DNA of 64,000 nucleotides, taken from NCBI RefSeq assembly GCF_004331955.1, contig NZ_CP036532.1, positions 1,054,001 to 1,118,000 of the forward strand, in the 5' to 3' direction. Source of the stretch: Roseitalea porphyridii. Lineage in GTDB: Bacteria > Pseudomonadota > Alphaproteobacteria > Rhizobiales > Rhizobiaceae. How positions within the stretch are numbered: position 1 is the first letter of the stretch; each line of letters starts with the position of its first letter. The notes beneath the pieces were generated by a model. That model worked only from the letters and a program-made list of their open reading frames with translations, did no database searches and was not told the DNA's origin. Positions 19,292-28,503 of the stretch are shown piece after piece. The translations under genes were made by a program, and so were the position numbers.

Positions 19292-20716
19292 ATGACCACG
19301 CACACCAGCTTCACCCTCAACGGCCAGCCGGTCACGACGGCCGCCCGGCCCGACATGACCGTGCTCGATCTGCTGCGCAACGAAATGTCGGCGCGCGGCA
19401 CCAAGGAAGGTTGCGCCGAAGGCGATTGCGGCGCCTGCACGGTGCTGTTCCGCCGCGGCGGGCAAGAGGGCGCGGAACTGCTGGCGGCCAATGCCTGCAT
19501 CATGACCGTCGCGCAGATCGACGGCGGCGAGATCGTCACCGTCGAGGGGCTGGGCGGCACCAAAGGCGTGCTCAACGCGGTTCAGGACGAGATGGCCAGG
19601 AACGGCTCGTCGCAATGCGGTTTCTGCACGCCGGGTATCGCCGTCGCGCTGTCGGGCCTTCTGGCCCGCGATCCCGATCCCGACGAGGCGGCGATCCATG
19701 ACGCGCTTGCCGGCAACCTTTGCCGTTGCACCGGCTACCGGCCGATCGTCGACGCCGCCAGGGCCGCCGCCGCGCGGCTCAAGGCCGTGGACGCCGAGCC
19801 GAACGCCGCAATCGCCGAGCGCACGCTGGTCTCCTCGCACACCGATGCGTCGGGCGTCACCGCGCACCGGCCGCACGATCTGCGCGGCCTGCTCAAGCTG
19901 CGGCGTGATCATCCCGATGCGGTGCTGCTCGCCGGCGGCACCGATCTGGCCGTGCCGCTCGCCGGCTACGAAACCCGCTGGCCGGTGATCATCCATACCG
20001 GCCATGTCGCGGAACTGAGGGCCATCGATACCGCCGACGAGACCTGGACCTTCGGCGCGGCGGTCACCTGGGAAGAAGCGCTCGAGTCCGTGCGCGAGGA
20101 GTATCCGTCGTTCGCCACGCTGATCCGGCGGTTCGGGTCGACCCAGATCCGCTCGATGGGCACGATCGGCGGCAATATCGGCACCGCCAGCCCGATCGGC
20201 GACGGCCCGCCAGCCCTGATCGCGCTCGGCGCGACGATCACGCTCGCCTCGCTCAAGGGCGGCGAGCGCACCATGGCGCTCGAGGATTTCTTTCTCGACT
20301 ATCGCAAGACCGAACTGCGCGCCGATGAGGTGATCGTCTCGGTCACCGTGCCGCGTGCCCGCCAGGGCGAGGTGATGCGCACCTACAAGGTCTCCAAGCG
20401 TTACGATCAGGACATATCGACCGTCTGCGGCGCCTACTGGCTGCGGATGGACGGTGACATCGTCGGCGATGTCCGCATCGCCTATGGCGGCATGGCCGCG
20501 ACCCCGAAACGCGCCCCGCACGCCGAGGCGGCGCTGCGCGGCAGGGCGCTGACCGTCGAAGCCGCGCGCGCGGCGGGCGCGGCGCTGGCCTCGGACTTCG
20601 CGCCGCTGACCGACTGGCGCGGTTCGGACCGCTACCGGGCGCGAGCGGCGGCCGGACTGCTCGAGCGGCTCGCCCGCGAGCTTTCGGGCGAAACGGTGGA
20701 GGTGATGGCGCTGTGA
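19292..20716 (+). CDS. xdhA: Xanthine dehydrogenase small subunit (2Fe-2S and FAD)
   Basis: Carries electrons from the molybdenum centre to NAD during purine catabolism. The 474 residues have a plant-ferredoxin-type cluster (C41, C46, C49, C69), a second 2Fe-2S cluster (C109, C112, C144, C146; CGFCTPG and CRCTGYRPI) and an FAD domain ([10 protein letters not shown] near 210; [14 protein letters not shown] near 290). The ATG at 19292 follows CAGGAG. The last codons overlap the xdhB GTG by four bases, so the two subunits are translationally coupled. Confidence 0.93.
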   Translation: MTTHTSFTLNGQPVTTAARPDMTVLDLLRNEMSARGTKEGCAEGDCGACTVLFRRGGQEGAELLAANACIMTVAQIDGGEIVTVEGLGGTKGVLNAVQDEMARNGSSQCGFCTPGIAVALSGLLARDPDPDEAAIHDALAGNLCRCTGYRPIVDAARAAAARLKAVDAEPNAAIAERTLVSSHTDASGVTAHRPHDLRGLLKLRRDHPDAVLLAGGTDLAVPLAGYETRWPVIIHTGHVAELRAIDTADETWTFGAAVTWEEALESVREEYPSFATLIRRFGSTQIRSMGTIGGNIGTASPIGDGPPALIALGATITLASLKGGERTMALEDFFLDYRKTELRADEVIVSVTVPRARQGEVMRTYKVSKRYDQDISTVCGAYWLRMDGDIVGDVRIAYGGMAATPKRAPHAEAALRGRALTVEAARAAGAALASDFAPLTDWRGSDRYRARAAAGLLERLARELSGETVEVMAL

Positions 20717-23034
20717 ACGAGCACGTCAAATCGGTCCAGCGCGCGATCGTCGGCAAGGGCATCGCGCATGACAGCGCCGTCAAGCACGTCTCCGGCGAGG
20801 CGGTCTATATCGACGACATGCCGGACCTGCCGGGCACCCTGCATGCCGCGCTGATCCTTTCGCCGGTTGCCGCCGGCACGCTCAATGGCATGGATACGGC
20901 GCGTGCCGCCGCGATGGAAGGCGTCGTCGCCATCGTCACAGCCGCCGACATACCCGGCCACAATGACATCGCGCCGATCCTGTCGGGCGAGCCGCTGTTC
21001 GCCGAGCGCGACCTCGACTATCTCGGCATGCCGGTCGGCGCCGTTGCCGCGACCAGCTACGAGCAGGCCGTACGCGCCGCCCACGCGGTCGTCTTCGACA
21101 TCGCAGAAACCGAACCGGTTCTCGACGTCGAGGAGGCGCATCGGCGCGGCGATTACGTGCTCGACCCGCAGGAACTGATCAGCGGCGACGTCGATGCCGC
21201 GCTTCAAGAAGCCGATCTGATCCTCGAGGGCCGCCTGCAGATCGGCGGGCAGGACCATTTCTATCTGGAAACGCATATCGCCTACGCCGTGCCCGGCGAG
21301 GACGGCGACATGACCGTCCATTCCTCCACCCAGCACCCGACCGAGGTGCAGCACCATGTGGCCCATGTGCTTGGCGGCTATGCCAACGCGGTCGACGTGC
21401 AGGTGCGGCGCATGGGCGGCGGCTTCGGCGGCAAGGAAAGCCAGGCGACGATCATCGCCTGCGCCGCCGCGCTTCTGGCGCGCAGGACCGGCAGGCCGGT
21501 CAAGCTGCGCCTCAAGCGCTCGGCCGACATGGCCGCCACGGGCAAGCGCCACGACATGGTCTCGCGCTGGCGCGTGGGCGTGACGAAGAACGGCCGCATC
21601 GTCGGCGCCGATGTCGAATATCTCGCCCGCGCCGGCAACACGGCCGATCTGACCGGCCCGGTGATCACCCGCGCCATCACCCACACCGACAATGCCTACC
21701 ACATCCCCGCCGCCCGCTTCGTCGGTCATGCCTGCAAGACTAACACGGTCTCCAACACCGCCTTTCGCGGCTTCGGCGGGCCCCAGGGCGTGGTGACGTC
21801 CGAAGCGATGATCGATCAGATCGCCCGCGAGCTGCAGCTCGATCCGAACCATGTCCGCGCGCTCAACTATTACGGGCCCGACACCGGCGAGACGACGCCC
21901 TACGACCAGCCGGTCGAGCACAACCGCCTCGTCGAGGTGACCGAGGCGATCCTGCATTCGGCGCAATGGCAGCAGCGGCGCGCCGAGGTCGACGAACACA
22001 ACAAGGCCGATCCGGTCATCCGGCGCGGCCTTGCCATGATGCCGGTTAAGTTCGGCATTTCCTTCAACCTGCCTTCGCTGAACCAGGCCGGCGCCCTCGT
22101 TCACGTCTATCAGGACGGATCGGTCCATCTGAACCATGGCGGCACCGAGATGGGGCAGGGGCTCTTCGTCAAGGTCGCCCAGGTCGTCGCCGAGGTGTTC
22201 CAGCTCGACATCGACCGCATCAAGATCACCGCCACCCACACCGGCAAGGTGCCCAACACCTCACCGACCGCCGCATCGACCGGCTCGGACCTGAACGGCA
22301 TGGCCGCCTTCAAGGCGGCGACGGCCATTCGCGACCGGATGACCCCGATCGCCGCACAGCATTTCGACGTGCCGCCCGAGGACATCGTCTTCCGCGAGAA
22401 CCGGGTGCATGCGGGCAACCGGTCGATCGCCTTTTCGGAACTTGCGAAGATGAGCTGGGCGGCGCGGGTCTCGCTGTCCGAAGCCGGCCACTATGCCACG
22501 CCCAAGATCCATTGGGACGGAAAGTCGATGAAGGGCCGGCCCTTCTTCTATTTCACCTATGGCGCGGCGGTGGCCGAGGTCGCCATCGACACGCTGACCG
22601 GCGAGAACCGCTGCCTGCGCGCCGACATCCTGCAGGACTGCGGCGCTTCGCTGAACCCGGCGGTCGATCTGGGTCAGATCGAGGGCGCGTTCGTGCAGGG
22701 AATGGGCTGGCTGACCTGCGAGGAACTGTGGTGGGACAAGTCCGGCCGGCTGCGTACCGTCGGTCCGTCCACCTACAAGATTCCCGGCTCGCGCGACGTG
22801 CCGCCCGCCTTCAACGTGTTGATCCTCGACGGCGCCCCGAACGCCGAGGAGACCGTCTTTCGCTCCAAGGCCGTTGGCGAGCCGCCGCTCATGCTGGCCG
22901 TCTCGGTCTGGCTCGCGCTGCGCGACGCCGTCGCCTCGTGCGGCAGGCCGGGCCTGTCTCCGAACCTTCGGACGCCGGCAACGCCCGAAGCCGTGCTCGA
23001 CGCGATCGACGACATCCGGGCGCGCTCGGCATAG
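20713..23034 (+). CDS. xdhB: Xanthine dehydrogenase large subunit (molybdopterin)
   Basis: 773-residue catalytic subunit that hydroxylates hypoxanthine and xanthine to urate at the molybdenum cofactor. Visible family motifs are RRMGGGFGGKESQ, NTAFRGFGGPQG, the GQGLF cofactor loop, and GEPPLMLAVSVW near the C-terminus, whose Glu is the catalytic base. The GTG start overlaps the xdhA stop. The maturation gene xdhC, often third in this operon, is not downstream here. Confidence 0.93.
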   Translation: MNEHVKSVQRAIVGKGIAHDSAVKHVSGEAVYIDDMPDLPGTLHAALILSPVAAGTLNGMDTARAAAMEGVVAIVTAADIPGHNDIAPILSGEPLFAERDLDYLGMPVGAVAATSYEQAVRAAHAVVFDIAETEPVLDVEEAHRRGDYVLDPQELISGDVDAALQEADLILEGRLQIGGQDHFYLETHIAYAVPGEDGDMTVHSSTQHPTEVQHHVAHVLGGYANAVDVQVRRMGGGFGGKESQATIIACAAALLARRTGRPVKLRLKRSADMAATGKRHDMVSRWRVGVTKNGRIVGADVEYLARAGNTADLTGPVITRAITHTDNAYHIPAARFVGHACKTNTVSNTAFRGFGGPQGVVTSEAMIDQIARELQLDPNHVRALNYYGPDTGETTPYDQPVEHNRLVEVTEAILHSAQWQQRRAEVDEHNKADPVIRRGLAMMPVKFGISFNLPSLNQAGALVHVYQDGSVHLNHGGTEMGQGLFVKVAQVVAEVFQLDIDRIKITATHTGKVPNTSPTAASTGSDLNGMAAFKAATAIRDRMTPIAAQHFDVPPEDIVFRENRVHAGNRSIAFSELAKMSWAARVSLSEAGHYATPKIHWDGKSMKGRPFFYFTYGAAVAEVAIDTLTGENRCLRADILQDCGASLNPAVDLGQIEGAFVQGMGWLTCEELWWDKSGRLRTVGPSTYKIPGSRDVPPAFNVLILDGAPNAEETVFRSKAVGEPPLMLAVSVWLALRDAVASCGRPGLSPNLRTPATPEAVLDAIDDIRARSA

Positions 23035-23126
23035 CGGCACCGGTGGGCGCGGCGGAACAAATTTTCCCGCAATCGTGCCCCATTAGGCTTTCACACTTCG
23101 CCAGGCGGTCGCGAACCGTCTACCCA

Positions 23127-23156
23127 TTGCCCATCGTCACGATGAGCGATGGGCAA
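23127..23156 (+). other. Perfect inverted repeat upstream of cysQ
   Basis: TTGCCCATCG (23127-23136) and CGATGGGCAA (23147-23156) are perfect 10-base arms around a 10-base spacer, 17 bases before the chosen cysQ start. There is no T run, so a regulator site or leader hairpin is more likely than a terminator. The right arm also contains an upstream in-frame ATG (23149). Confidence 0.55.
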
Positions 23157-23172
23157 ACCCGTATCAGGACAA

Positions 23173-23982
23173 ATGAGCGCCATCATGCTGACATCGCTGA
23201 TCCCGATCCTGCGCCGCGCCGGCCGCGCCGCGCTCGACATCTATGAGGGCGGCTTCACCGTCAGCCACAAGGCCGACTGCACGCCGGTGACCGAAGCGGA
23301 CGTGGCGGTCGACGAGATCGTCGTCTCGGCGCTGCAGAAGGCCTATCCGGCGATTCCCGTCGTCAGCGAGGAGCGCGTGGCGAGCCTTGCGGCGGCGCGC
23401 GGCGCCCATCGCTTCTTCCTGGTCGACCCGATCGACGGCACCAAGGAGTTCATCCGCAGAACGGGCGAATTCACCATCAATGTCGGCCTGATCGAGGGCG
23501 GCGAACCGGTCGCCGGCATCGTCTACGCCCCCGCGCTTGGGCGGCTGTTTCTGGCCGAGCCGGGCGAGGCGGCGCAGGAGCTGTGCGAGAAGGACACGCG
23601 CACCCCGCTGAAGGTCAGGCCGTGCGCCGACGACAGCGATCTGGTCGCGCTGGCGAGCCGCTTTCACGATTCGCCCGAGACCCGCGACTTCCTGCGTCAG
23701 CACGCCATCGAAAGCTGCGTCACCGCCGGCTCGTCGCTGAAATTCTGCGTGCTCGCCGCCGGCAAGGCCGACATTTATCCGCGCTTCGGCAAGACCATGG
23801 AGTGGGACACCGCCGCCGGCGATGCCGTGCTGCGCGCCGCTGGCGGGGAGGTCGTCACGCTCGACAACGCCCCGCTCGCCTATGGCAAGCCCGGCTACGA
23901 GAACCCCGATTTCATCGCCTCCTCGCCGCAGGCGCGCGCCCGGTGCCTTGGGGCGAGCCGCGCTGCCGATACCGGCCCCTAG
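23173..23982 (+). CDS. cysQ: 3'(2'),5'-bisphosphate nucleotidase CysQ
   Basis: Removes the 3'-phosphate from PAP, the by-product of PAPS use, and so prevents its toxic build-up. The 269 residues belong to the inositol monophosphatase superfamily with metal motifs [10 protein letters not shown] and [16 protein letters not shown], and the early E in VVSEE. The ATG at 23173 is preceded closely by AGGA; alternatives are 23149 (inside a hairpin) and 23185. It is followed after 20 bases by cysD and cysNC, giving a PAPS-making and PAP-clearing operon. Confidence 0.92.
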   Translation: MSAIMLTSLIPILRRAGRAALDIYEGGFTVSHKADCTPVTEADVAVDEIVVSALQKAYPAIPVVSEERVASLAAARGAHRFFLVDPIDGTKEFIRRTGEFTINVGLIEGGEPVAGIVYAPALGRLFLAEPGEAAQELCEKDTRTPLKVRPCADDSDLVALASRFHDSPETRDFLRQHAIESCVTAGSSLKFCVLAAGKADIYPRFGKTMEWDTAAGDAVLRAAGGEVVTLDNAPLAYGKPGYENPDFIASSPQARARCLGASRAADTGP

Positions 23983-24002
23983 TTCATCCCGGAGCAACCG
24001 CC

Positions 24003-24905
24003 ATGTCCACGCTGTCGCATCTCGACCGTCTCGAAGCCGAAGCTGTCCACATCATGCGCGAAGTGGTGGCCGAGGCCGAGAACCCGGTCATGCTCTATTC
24101 GATCGGCAAGGACTCGGCGGTCATGCTGCATCTGGCGAAGAAGGCGTTCTATCCCTCGTTGCCGCCGTTCCCGCTGATGCACATCGACACCACTTGGAAG
24201 TTCCGCGAAATGATCGCTTTCCGCGACCGTCTGCCGGCCGAGACCGGCATGGAACTGATCGTTCACACCAATCCCGAAGGGCTGGCGCAGGGCGTCAATC
24301 CGTTCACGCACGGCTCGTCGGTCCATACCGACATCATGAAGACCCAGGCGCTGCGTCAGGCGCTTGACAAGCACAGGTTCGACGTCGCCTTCGGCGGCGC
24401 GCGGCGCGACGAGGAGAAATCTCGCGCCAAGGAGCGCGTCTTTTCGTTCCGCACCGCCGATCATCGCTGGGATCCGAAGAACCAGCGGCCCGAACCCTGG
24501 TCGCTCTACAATCCCAGAAAGCGCGCCGGCGAATCGATCCGCGTCTTCCCGCTGTCCAACTGGACCGAGCTCGATATCTGGCTCTACATCCACCGCGAGA
24601 ACATCGAACTGGTGCCGCTGTATTTCGCCGCGCCGCGCCCGGTTGTCAGTCGCGACGGCATGCTGATCATGGTCGATGACGACCGCATCCCGCTGCATCC
24701 GAACGAGGTGCCGCAGACCAGGATGGTGCGCTTCCGCACGCTCGGCTGCTACCCGCTGACCGGCGCGGTGGAGAGCGAGGCGACGAGCTTGCTCGACATC
24801 ATCCAGGAGATGCTGCTGACGACCACGTCCGAACGCCAGGGCCGGGCGATCGACCACGACCAGTCCGCCTCGATGGAAAAGAAGAAGCAGGAAGGCTATT
24901 TCTGA
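24003..24905 (+). CDS. cysD: Sulfate adenylyltransferase subunit 2 (CysD/NodP)
   Basis: With CysN it makes adenosine 5'-phosphosulfate (APS) from ATP and sulfate. The 300 residues show the PP-loop [16 protein letters not shown] (about 30-45), [30 protein letters not shown], and the usual C-terminus [10 protein letters not shown]. It starts after CGGAGCAACC. Its stop codon shares one base with the cysNC start (TGATG), so the subunits are translationally coupled. Confidence 0.96.
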   Translation: MSTLSHLDRLEAEAVHIMREVVAEAENPVMLYSIGKDSAVMLHLAKKAFYPSLPPFPLMHIDTTWKFREMIAFRDRLPAETGMELIVHTNPEGLAQGVNPFTHGSSVHTDIMKTQALRQALDKHRFDVAFGGARRDEEKSRAKERVFSFRTADHRWDPKNQRPEPWSLYNPRKRAGESIRVFPLSNWTELDIWLYIHRENIELVPLYFAAPRPVVSRDGMLIMVDDDRIPLHPNEVPQTRMVRFRTLGCYPLTGAVESEATSLLDIIQEMLLTTTSERQGRAIDHDQSASMEKKKQEGYF

Positions 24906-26824
24906 TGGCCCATCACGTTTCGGACCTGGCCGCCTCCGACATCGCCGCCTATCTCGCCGCGCACGAGGAGAAGTCGCTGCTGCGCTTCCTGACCTGCGGC
25001 TCGGTGGACGACGGCAAGTCGACGCTGATCGGCCGGCTGCTCTATGAGTCAAAGCTCGTTTTCGAGGACCAGCTCGACGCGCTCTACAACGACTCGCGCC
25101 GGCTCGGCACGCAGGGAAACCGGCCCGATCTGGCGCTTTTGGTCGACGGGCTGGCCTCCGAGCGCGAGCAGGGCATCACCATCGATGTCGCCTACCGCTT
25201 CTTTTCGACCGAAAAGCGCAAGTTCATCGTCGCCGACACACCCGGACACGAACAGTACACGCGCAACATGGCCACCGGCGCCTCGACGGCTGATCTGGCG
25301 ATCATCCTTGTCGATGCGCGCAAGGGCATCCTGACACAGACGCGACGCCATTCGTTCATCGTCTCACGGCTCGGCATCCGCAATATCGTCGTCGCCGTCA
25401 ACAAGATGGATCTGGTCGATTATGACCCGGCCGTCTTCCGCCGCATCGAGCGCGAATATGCGCTTCTCGCCCGTGCGCTGGGCGAAGACCTCGATATCAC
25501 CGCGATCCCGATCTCCGCGCTCGAGGGCGACAATGTCATCGCGCCGAGCGCCGCCATGCCCTGGTATGACGGCCCGACCCTGATGGAGCATCTCGAGCAG
25601 GTCGAGGTCGAGGACGCTCGCGCTGCGGCGCCCTTCCGACTGCCCGTTCAGTGGGTCAACCGACCCGACCTCGATTTCCGCGGCTTTGCCGGCCAGATCG
25701 CCGGCGGCTCTGTGCGCGTCGGCGACCCCGTCACCGTTCTGCCCTCGGGGCTGACCAGCACCGTGACCGGCATCGTCACCATGGACGAGCAGCGCGCCGA
25801 GGCCATCGCCGGCCAATCGGTGACGCTGACCCTCGCCCACGAGATCGACGTCTCGCGCGGCGACATGCTCGTTGCGTCCGAAGCGCCCGCGCAGACCGGC
25901 GACCGGTTCGAGGCGACGATCCTCTGGATGGCCGATGAGAAGATGTTCCCGGGCCGGTCCTACTGGATCAAGACCGCCGGCGGTACGGCGCAGGCGACGA
26001 TCGGCGCGCCCGACCACCGCGTCGACATCAACACGCTCGCCACCGAACCGGCGCGCAACCTGGCGCTCAACGAGATCGGCGTGTGCGCGGTCACGCTCGA
26101 CCGGCCGATCGCGTTCGATGCCTATGCCGACAACCGCGACACGGGCAGCTTCATCCTGATCGACCGGCTGACCAACGCAACCGTCGGCATGGGCATGATC
26201 CACCGCGCGCTCAGCCGGTCCGCCAACATCCACTGGCAGGCGACCGAGATCGACAGGCAGGCTCGCGCCGCGCTGAAGGGCCATCGGCCCGCCGTGGTCT
26301 GGTTCACCGGCCTGTCGGGTTCGGGCAAGTCGACCATCGCCAATCTGGTCGAGGCGCGGCTGGCGGCGGCGCAGGTCCACACCATGCTGCTCGACGGCGA
26401 CAATGTGCGGCACGGGCTGAACAGGGATCTTGGCTTTTCCGACACCGACCGGGTCGAGAACATCCGCCGCATCGCCGAGGTGGCGCGGCTGATGACCGAG
26501 GCCGGACTCGTCACGCTCGTCTCGTTCATCTCGCCCTTCCGGGCCGAACGGCGCATGGCGCGCAGCCTTGTGCCCGATGGCGAGTTCTTCCTGGTTCATG
26601 TCGACACGCCGCTTAAGGTGGCCGAGGCGCGCGACCCCAAGGGTCTCTATGCCAAGGCCCGAGCCGGCGAGATCGCCAACTTCACCGGCATCGGCTCGCC
26701 CTATGAACGGCCCGAACAGCCCGACCTGCGCATCGACACGACGGCTCTCACGGCCCAGGAGGCAGCCGATCTGGTGATCGCCGAACTCGCAAGGCGCGGG
26801 ATCATTGCGGCGGCCGGCATCTAG
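24905..26824 (+). CDS. cysNC: Bifunctional sulfate adenylyltransferase subunit 1 / APS kinase (CysNC, NodQ type)
   Basis: 639 residues in two parts. The N-terminal GTPase (Cys[10 protein letters not shown] at 32-40, [19 protein letters not shown]) drives APS formation by CysD. The C-terminal kinase (Cys[10 protein letters not shown] near 469, [16 protein letters not shown]) phosphorylates APS to PAPS. The fusion is the NodQ arrangement of rhizobia. PAPS serves as sulfate donor for sulfotransferases or, in some bacteria, for reduction. No sulfotransferase or cysH lies in the window. Confidence 0.95.
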   Translation: MAHHVSDLAASDIAAYLAAHEEKSLLRFLTCGSVDDGKSTLIGRLLYESKLVFEDQLDALYNDSRRLGTQGNRPDLALLVDGLASEREQGITIDVAYRFFSTEKRKFIVADTPGHEQYTRNMATGASTADLAIILVDARKGILTQTRRHSFIVSRLGIRNIVVAVNKMDLVDYDPAVFRRIEREYALLARALGEDLDITAIPISALEGDNVIAPSAAMPWYDGPTLMEHLEQVEVEDARAAAPFRLPVQWVNRPDLDFRGFAGQIAGGSVRVGDPVTVLPSGLTSTVTGIVTMDEQRAEAIAGQSVTLTLAHEIDVSRGDMLVASEAPAQTGDRFEATILWMADEKMFPGRSYWIKTAGGTAQATIGAPDHRVDINTLATEPARNLALNEIGVCAVTLDRPIAFDAYADNRDTGSFILIDRLTNATVGMGMIHRALSRSANIHWQATEIDRQARAALKGHRPAVVWFTGLSGSGKSTIANLVEARLAAAQVHTMLLDGDNVRHGLNRDLGFSDTDRVENIRRIAEVARLMTEAGLVTLVSFISPFRAERRMARSLVPDGEFFLVHVDTPLKVAEARDPKGLYAKARAGEIANFTGIGSPYERPEQPDLRIDTTALTAQEAADLVIAELARRGIIAAAGI

Positions 26825-26887
26825 TCGTTTCGGCCAACTTGCGTTATCGCTCCGGCTTGGCGAACAATGCGCCAAATGGGAGCACGC

Positions 26888-28243
26888 ATGTCATTCTCAC
26901 CGCCGAACGTCGCCCTGACGGGGCTTGCCGCCGAACTGCGCAAGCGTGCGGAAACCGGCAACCCCATCCGTATCGGCCTGGTCGGCACCGGCGAGATGGG
27001 CACGGACATCTTCACCCAGGTCGCCATGATGGACGGCATCGAGGTGGCGACGGTGATGGAGCGCACCCCGGGCCGGGCCGAGCAAGGCTGCCGGATGGCC
27101 TATGGCGAGGCGGGCCGGACCCGGTTCGCCGCCAGCCATGACGCCGCCTCCGCGGCGATCGAAGCCGGCCGGATCGCCGTGACCGACGATCTTGACCTCG
27201 CCCTTTCGCACGATCTGGTGGACGTGGTCGTCGACGCGACCGGCGTGCCCGAAGCCGGCGCCGACATCGGCATGCGGGCGATCTCGTTCGGCAAGCATCT
27301 GATCATGATGAATGTCGAGTGCGACGTGTGCATCGGCCCCTATCTGAAACACGAGGCCGACAGGGCGGGCGTCATCTATACGCTCGGCGCGGGCGACGAG
27401 CCTTCGTCCTGCATGGAGATCATCGAGTTCGTCACCGCCATGGGCCATTCGGTCGTTTCGGCCGGCAAGGGCAAGAACAACCCGCTCGATTTCTTCGCCC
27501 ATCCCGACGACTATCGCGACGAGGCCGACCGCCGGAACATGAACGTCCGCATGCTGGTCGAGTTCGTCGACGGTTCCAAGACGATGGTCGAGATGGCCGC
27601 CATCGCCAACGCGACGGGCCTCGTCCCCGACGTGCCGGGCATGCACGGGCCGCGCGCCACCGTCGACCAGCTTGCCTCGGTGCTGATCCCCGAGGATGAT
27701 GGCGGCGTGCTGTCGAAACCGGGCTGCGTCGACTATTCGATCGGCAAGGGCGTCTCGCCCGGGGTCTTCGTCGTCATCAAGGCCGAGCACCCGCGCATCC
27801 ACGAGCGGATGGCCGATCTGAAGATGGGCGAGGGGCCCTACTTTACCTTCCACCGGCCCTATCACCTGACCTCGCTCGAGGTGCCGCTGACCGCCGCGCG
27901 GATCATGCTGACCGGCAAGCCCGACATGGTGCCGCTGCCGCGTCGGGTCGCGGAAGTCTGCGCCGTCGCCAAGCGCGACATCGCCGCCGGCGAGACGCTC
28001 GGCGCGGTTGGCGAGTTCTGCTACCGGTCCTTCACCATGACCGCCGAGGACGCCGCTTCGGCAAACGCCGTGCCCTGCGGTCTGCTCGAACGCGGCACGG
28101 CGATCGCGCCGATCGGCAAGGGCCAGTTGCTGACCTGGGACAATTCAAGGCCAAGCGCCCGCTCGCGGATCGCAGAACTGCGTGCCCGCCAGGACGCGAT
28201 GATGCCCGCGCCTGCCCCGGCCCGGGCCGTGCCCGCCGAATAG
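26888..28243 (+). CDS. DXP reductoisomerase-like protein (DRL), Rossmann plus SAF domain
   Basis: 451-residue member of the COG4091 group (annotated as homoserine dehydrogenase-like with a SAF domain). An NAD(P)H-binding motif lies at IRIGLVGTGEMGTDI (28-42), a central region has NVECDVCIGPYLKHEADR and TLGAGDEPSS, and the C-terminal SAF-like part contains AVAKRDIAAGETLGAVGEFCYRS. From what is known, the Brucella member DRL converts DXP to MEP and replaces DXR. The dxs gene is immediately downstream, which supports that role here. Paralogues with other substrates exist, so this remains an inference. The ATG at 26888 follows GGGAG by five bases; earlier ATGs lack a site. Confidence 0.8.
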   Translation: MSFSPPNVALTGLAAELRKRAETGNPIRIGLVGTGEMGTDIFTQVAMMDGIEVATVMERTPGRAEQGCRMAYGEAGRTRFAASHDAASAAIEAGRIAVTDDLDLALSHDLVDVVVDATGVPEAGADIGMRAISFGKHLIMMNVECDVCIGPYLKHEADRAGVIYTLGAGDEPSSCMEIIEFVTAMGHSVVSAGKGKNNPLDFFAHPDDYRDEADRRNMNVRMLVEFVDGSKTMVEMAAIANATGLVPDVPGMHGPRATVDQLASVLIPEDDGGVLSKPGCVDYSIGKGVSPGVFVVIKAEHPRIHERMADLKMGEGPYFTFHRPYHLTSLEVPLTAARIMLTGKPDMVPLPRRVAEVCAVAKRDIAAGETLGAVGEFCYRSFTMTAEDAASANAVPCGLLERGTAIAPIGKGQLLTWDNSRPSARSRIAELRARQDAMMPAPAPARAVPAE

Positions 28244-28391
28244 CTGGTTCCTTTCATGCAGGTAGGCCTCTGGTATTACCGGAGCGCGACGAAAAGGCGC
28301 TGGAACCGAACCGCTTTTCGGGCCATTGGGCGTGATCGTCCTCATGATGCCATGTTATGCCATTTCATGGCGAAACCGCTGAAATCCGCAC

Positions 28392-28432
28392 TGTCAATTT
28401 GGATTGACATCGGAAAGCACAGAAGTGACAAT
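28392..28432 (+). promoter_or_regulatory. Probable dxs promoter with inverted repeat
   Basis: TTGACA (28404-28409) and GACAAT (28427-28432) are spaced 17 bases, a good sigma-70 pair for this GC-rich DNA. The -35 box is the right arm of a perfect repeat TGTCAA-N6-TTGACA (28392-28409), so a repressor could cover it. A second TTGACA lies at 28438-28443. This is 72 bases before the dxs start. Confidence 0.6.
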
Positions 28433-28503
28433 CAAACTTGACACATCGGGATGTCGCATCATCGGAACGGCCGGAACACCCTGCGGCACGGGAGGCAACG
28501 ATC

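Noticed and set aside
28256-28441. Short plus-strand frame between the DRL gene and dxs
   Set aside because: Contains the dxs promoter region; no ribosome site or conserved features.
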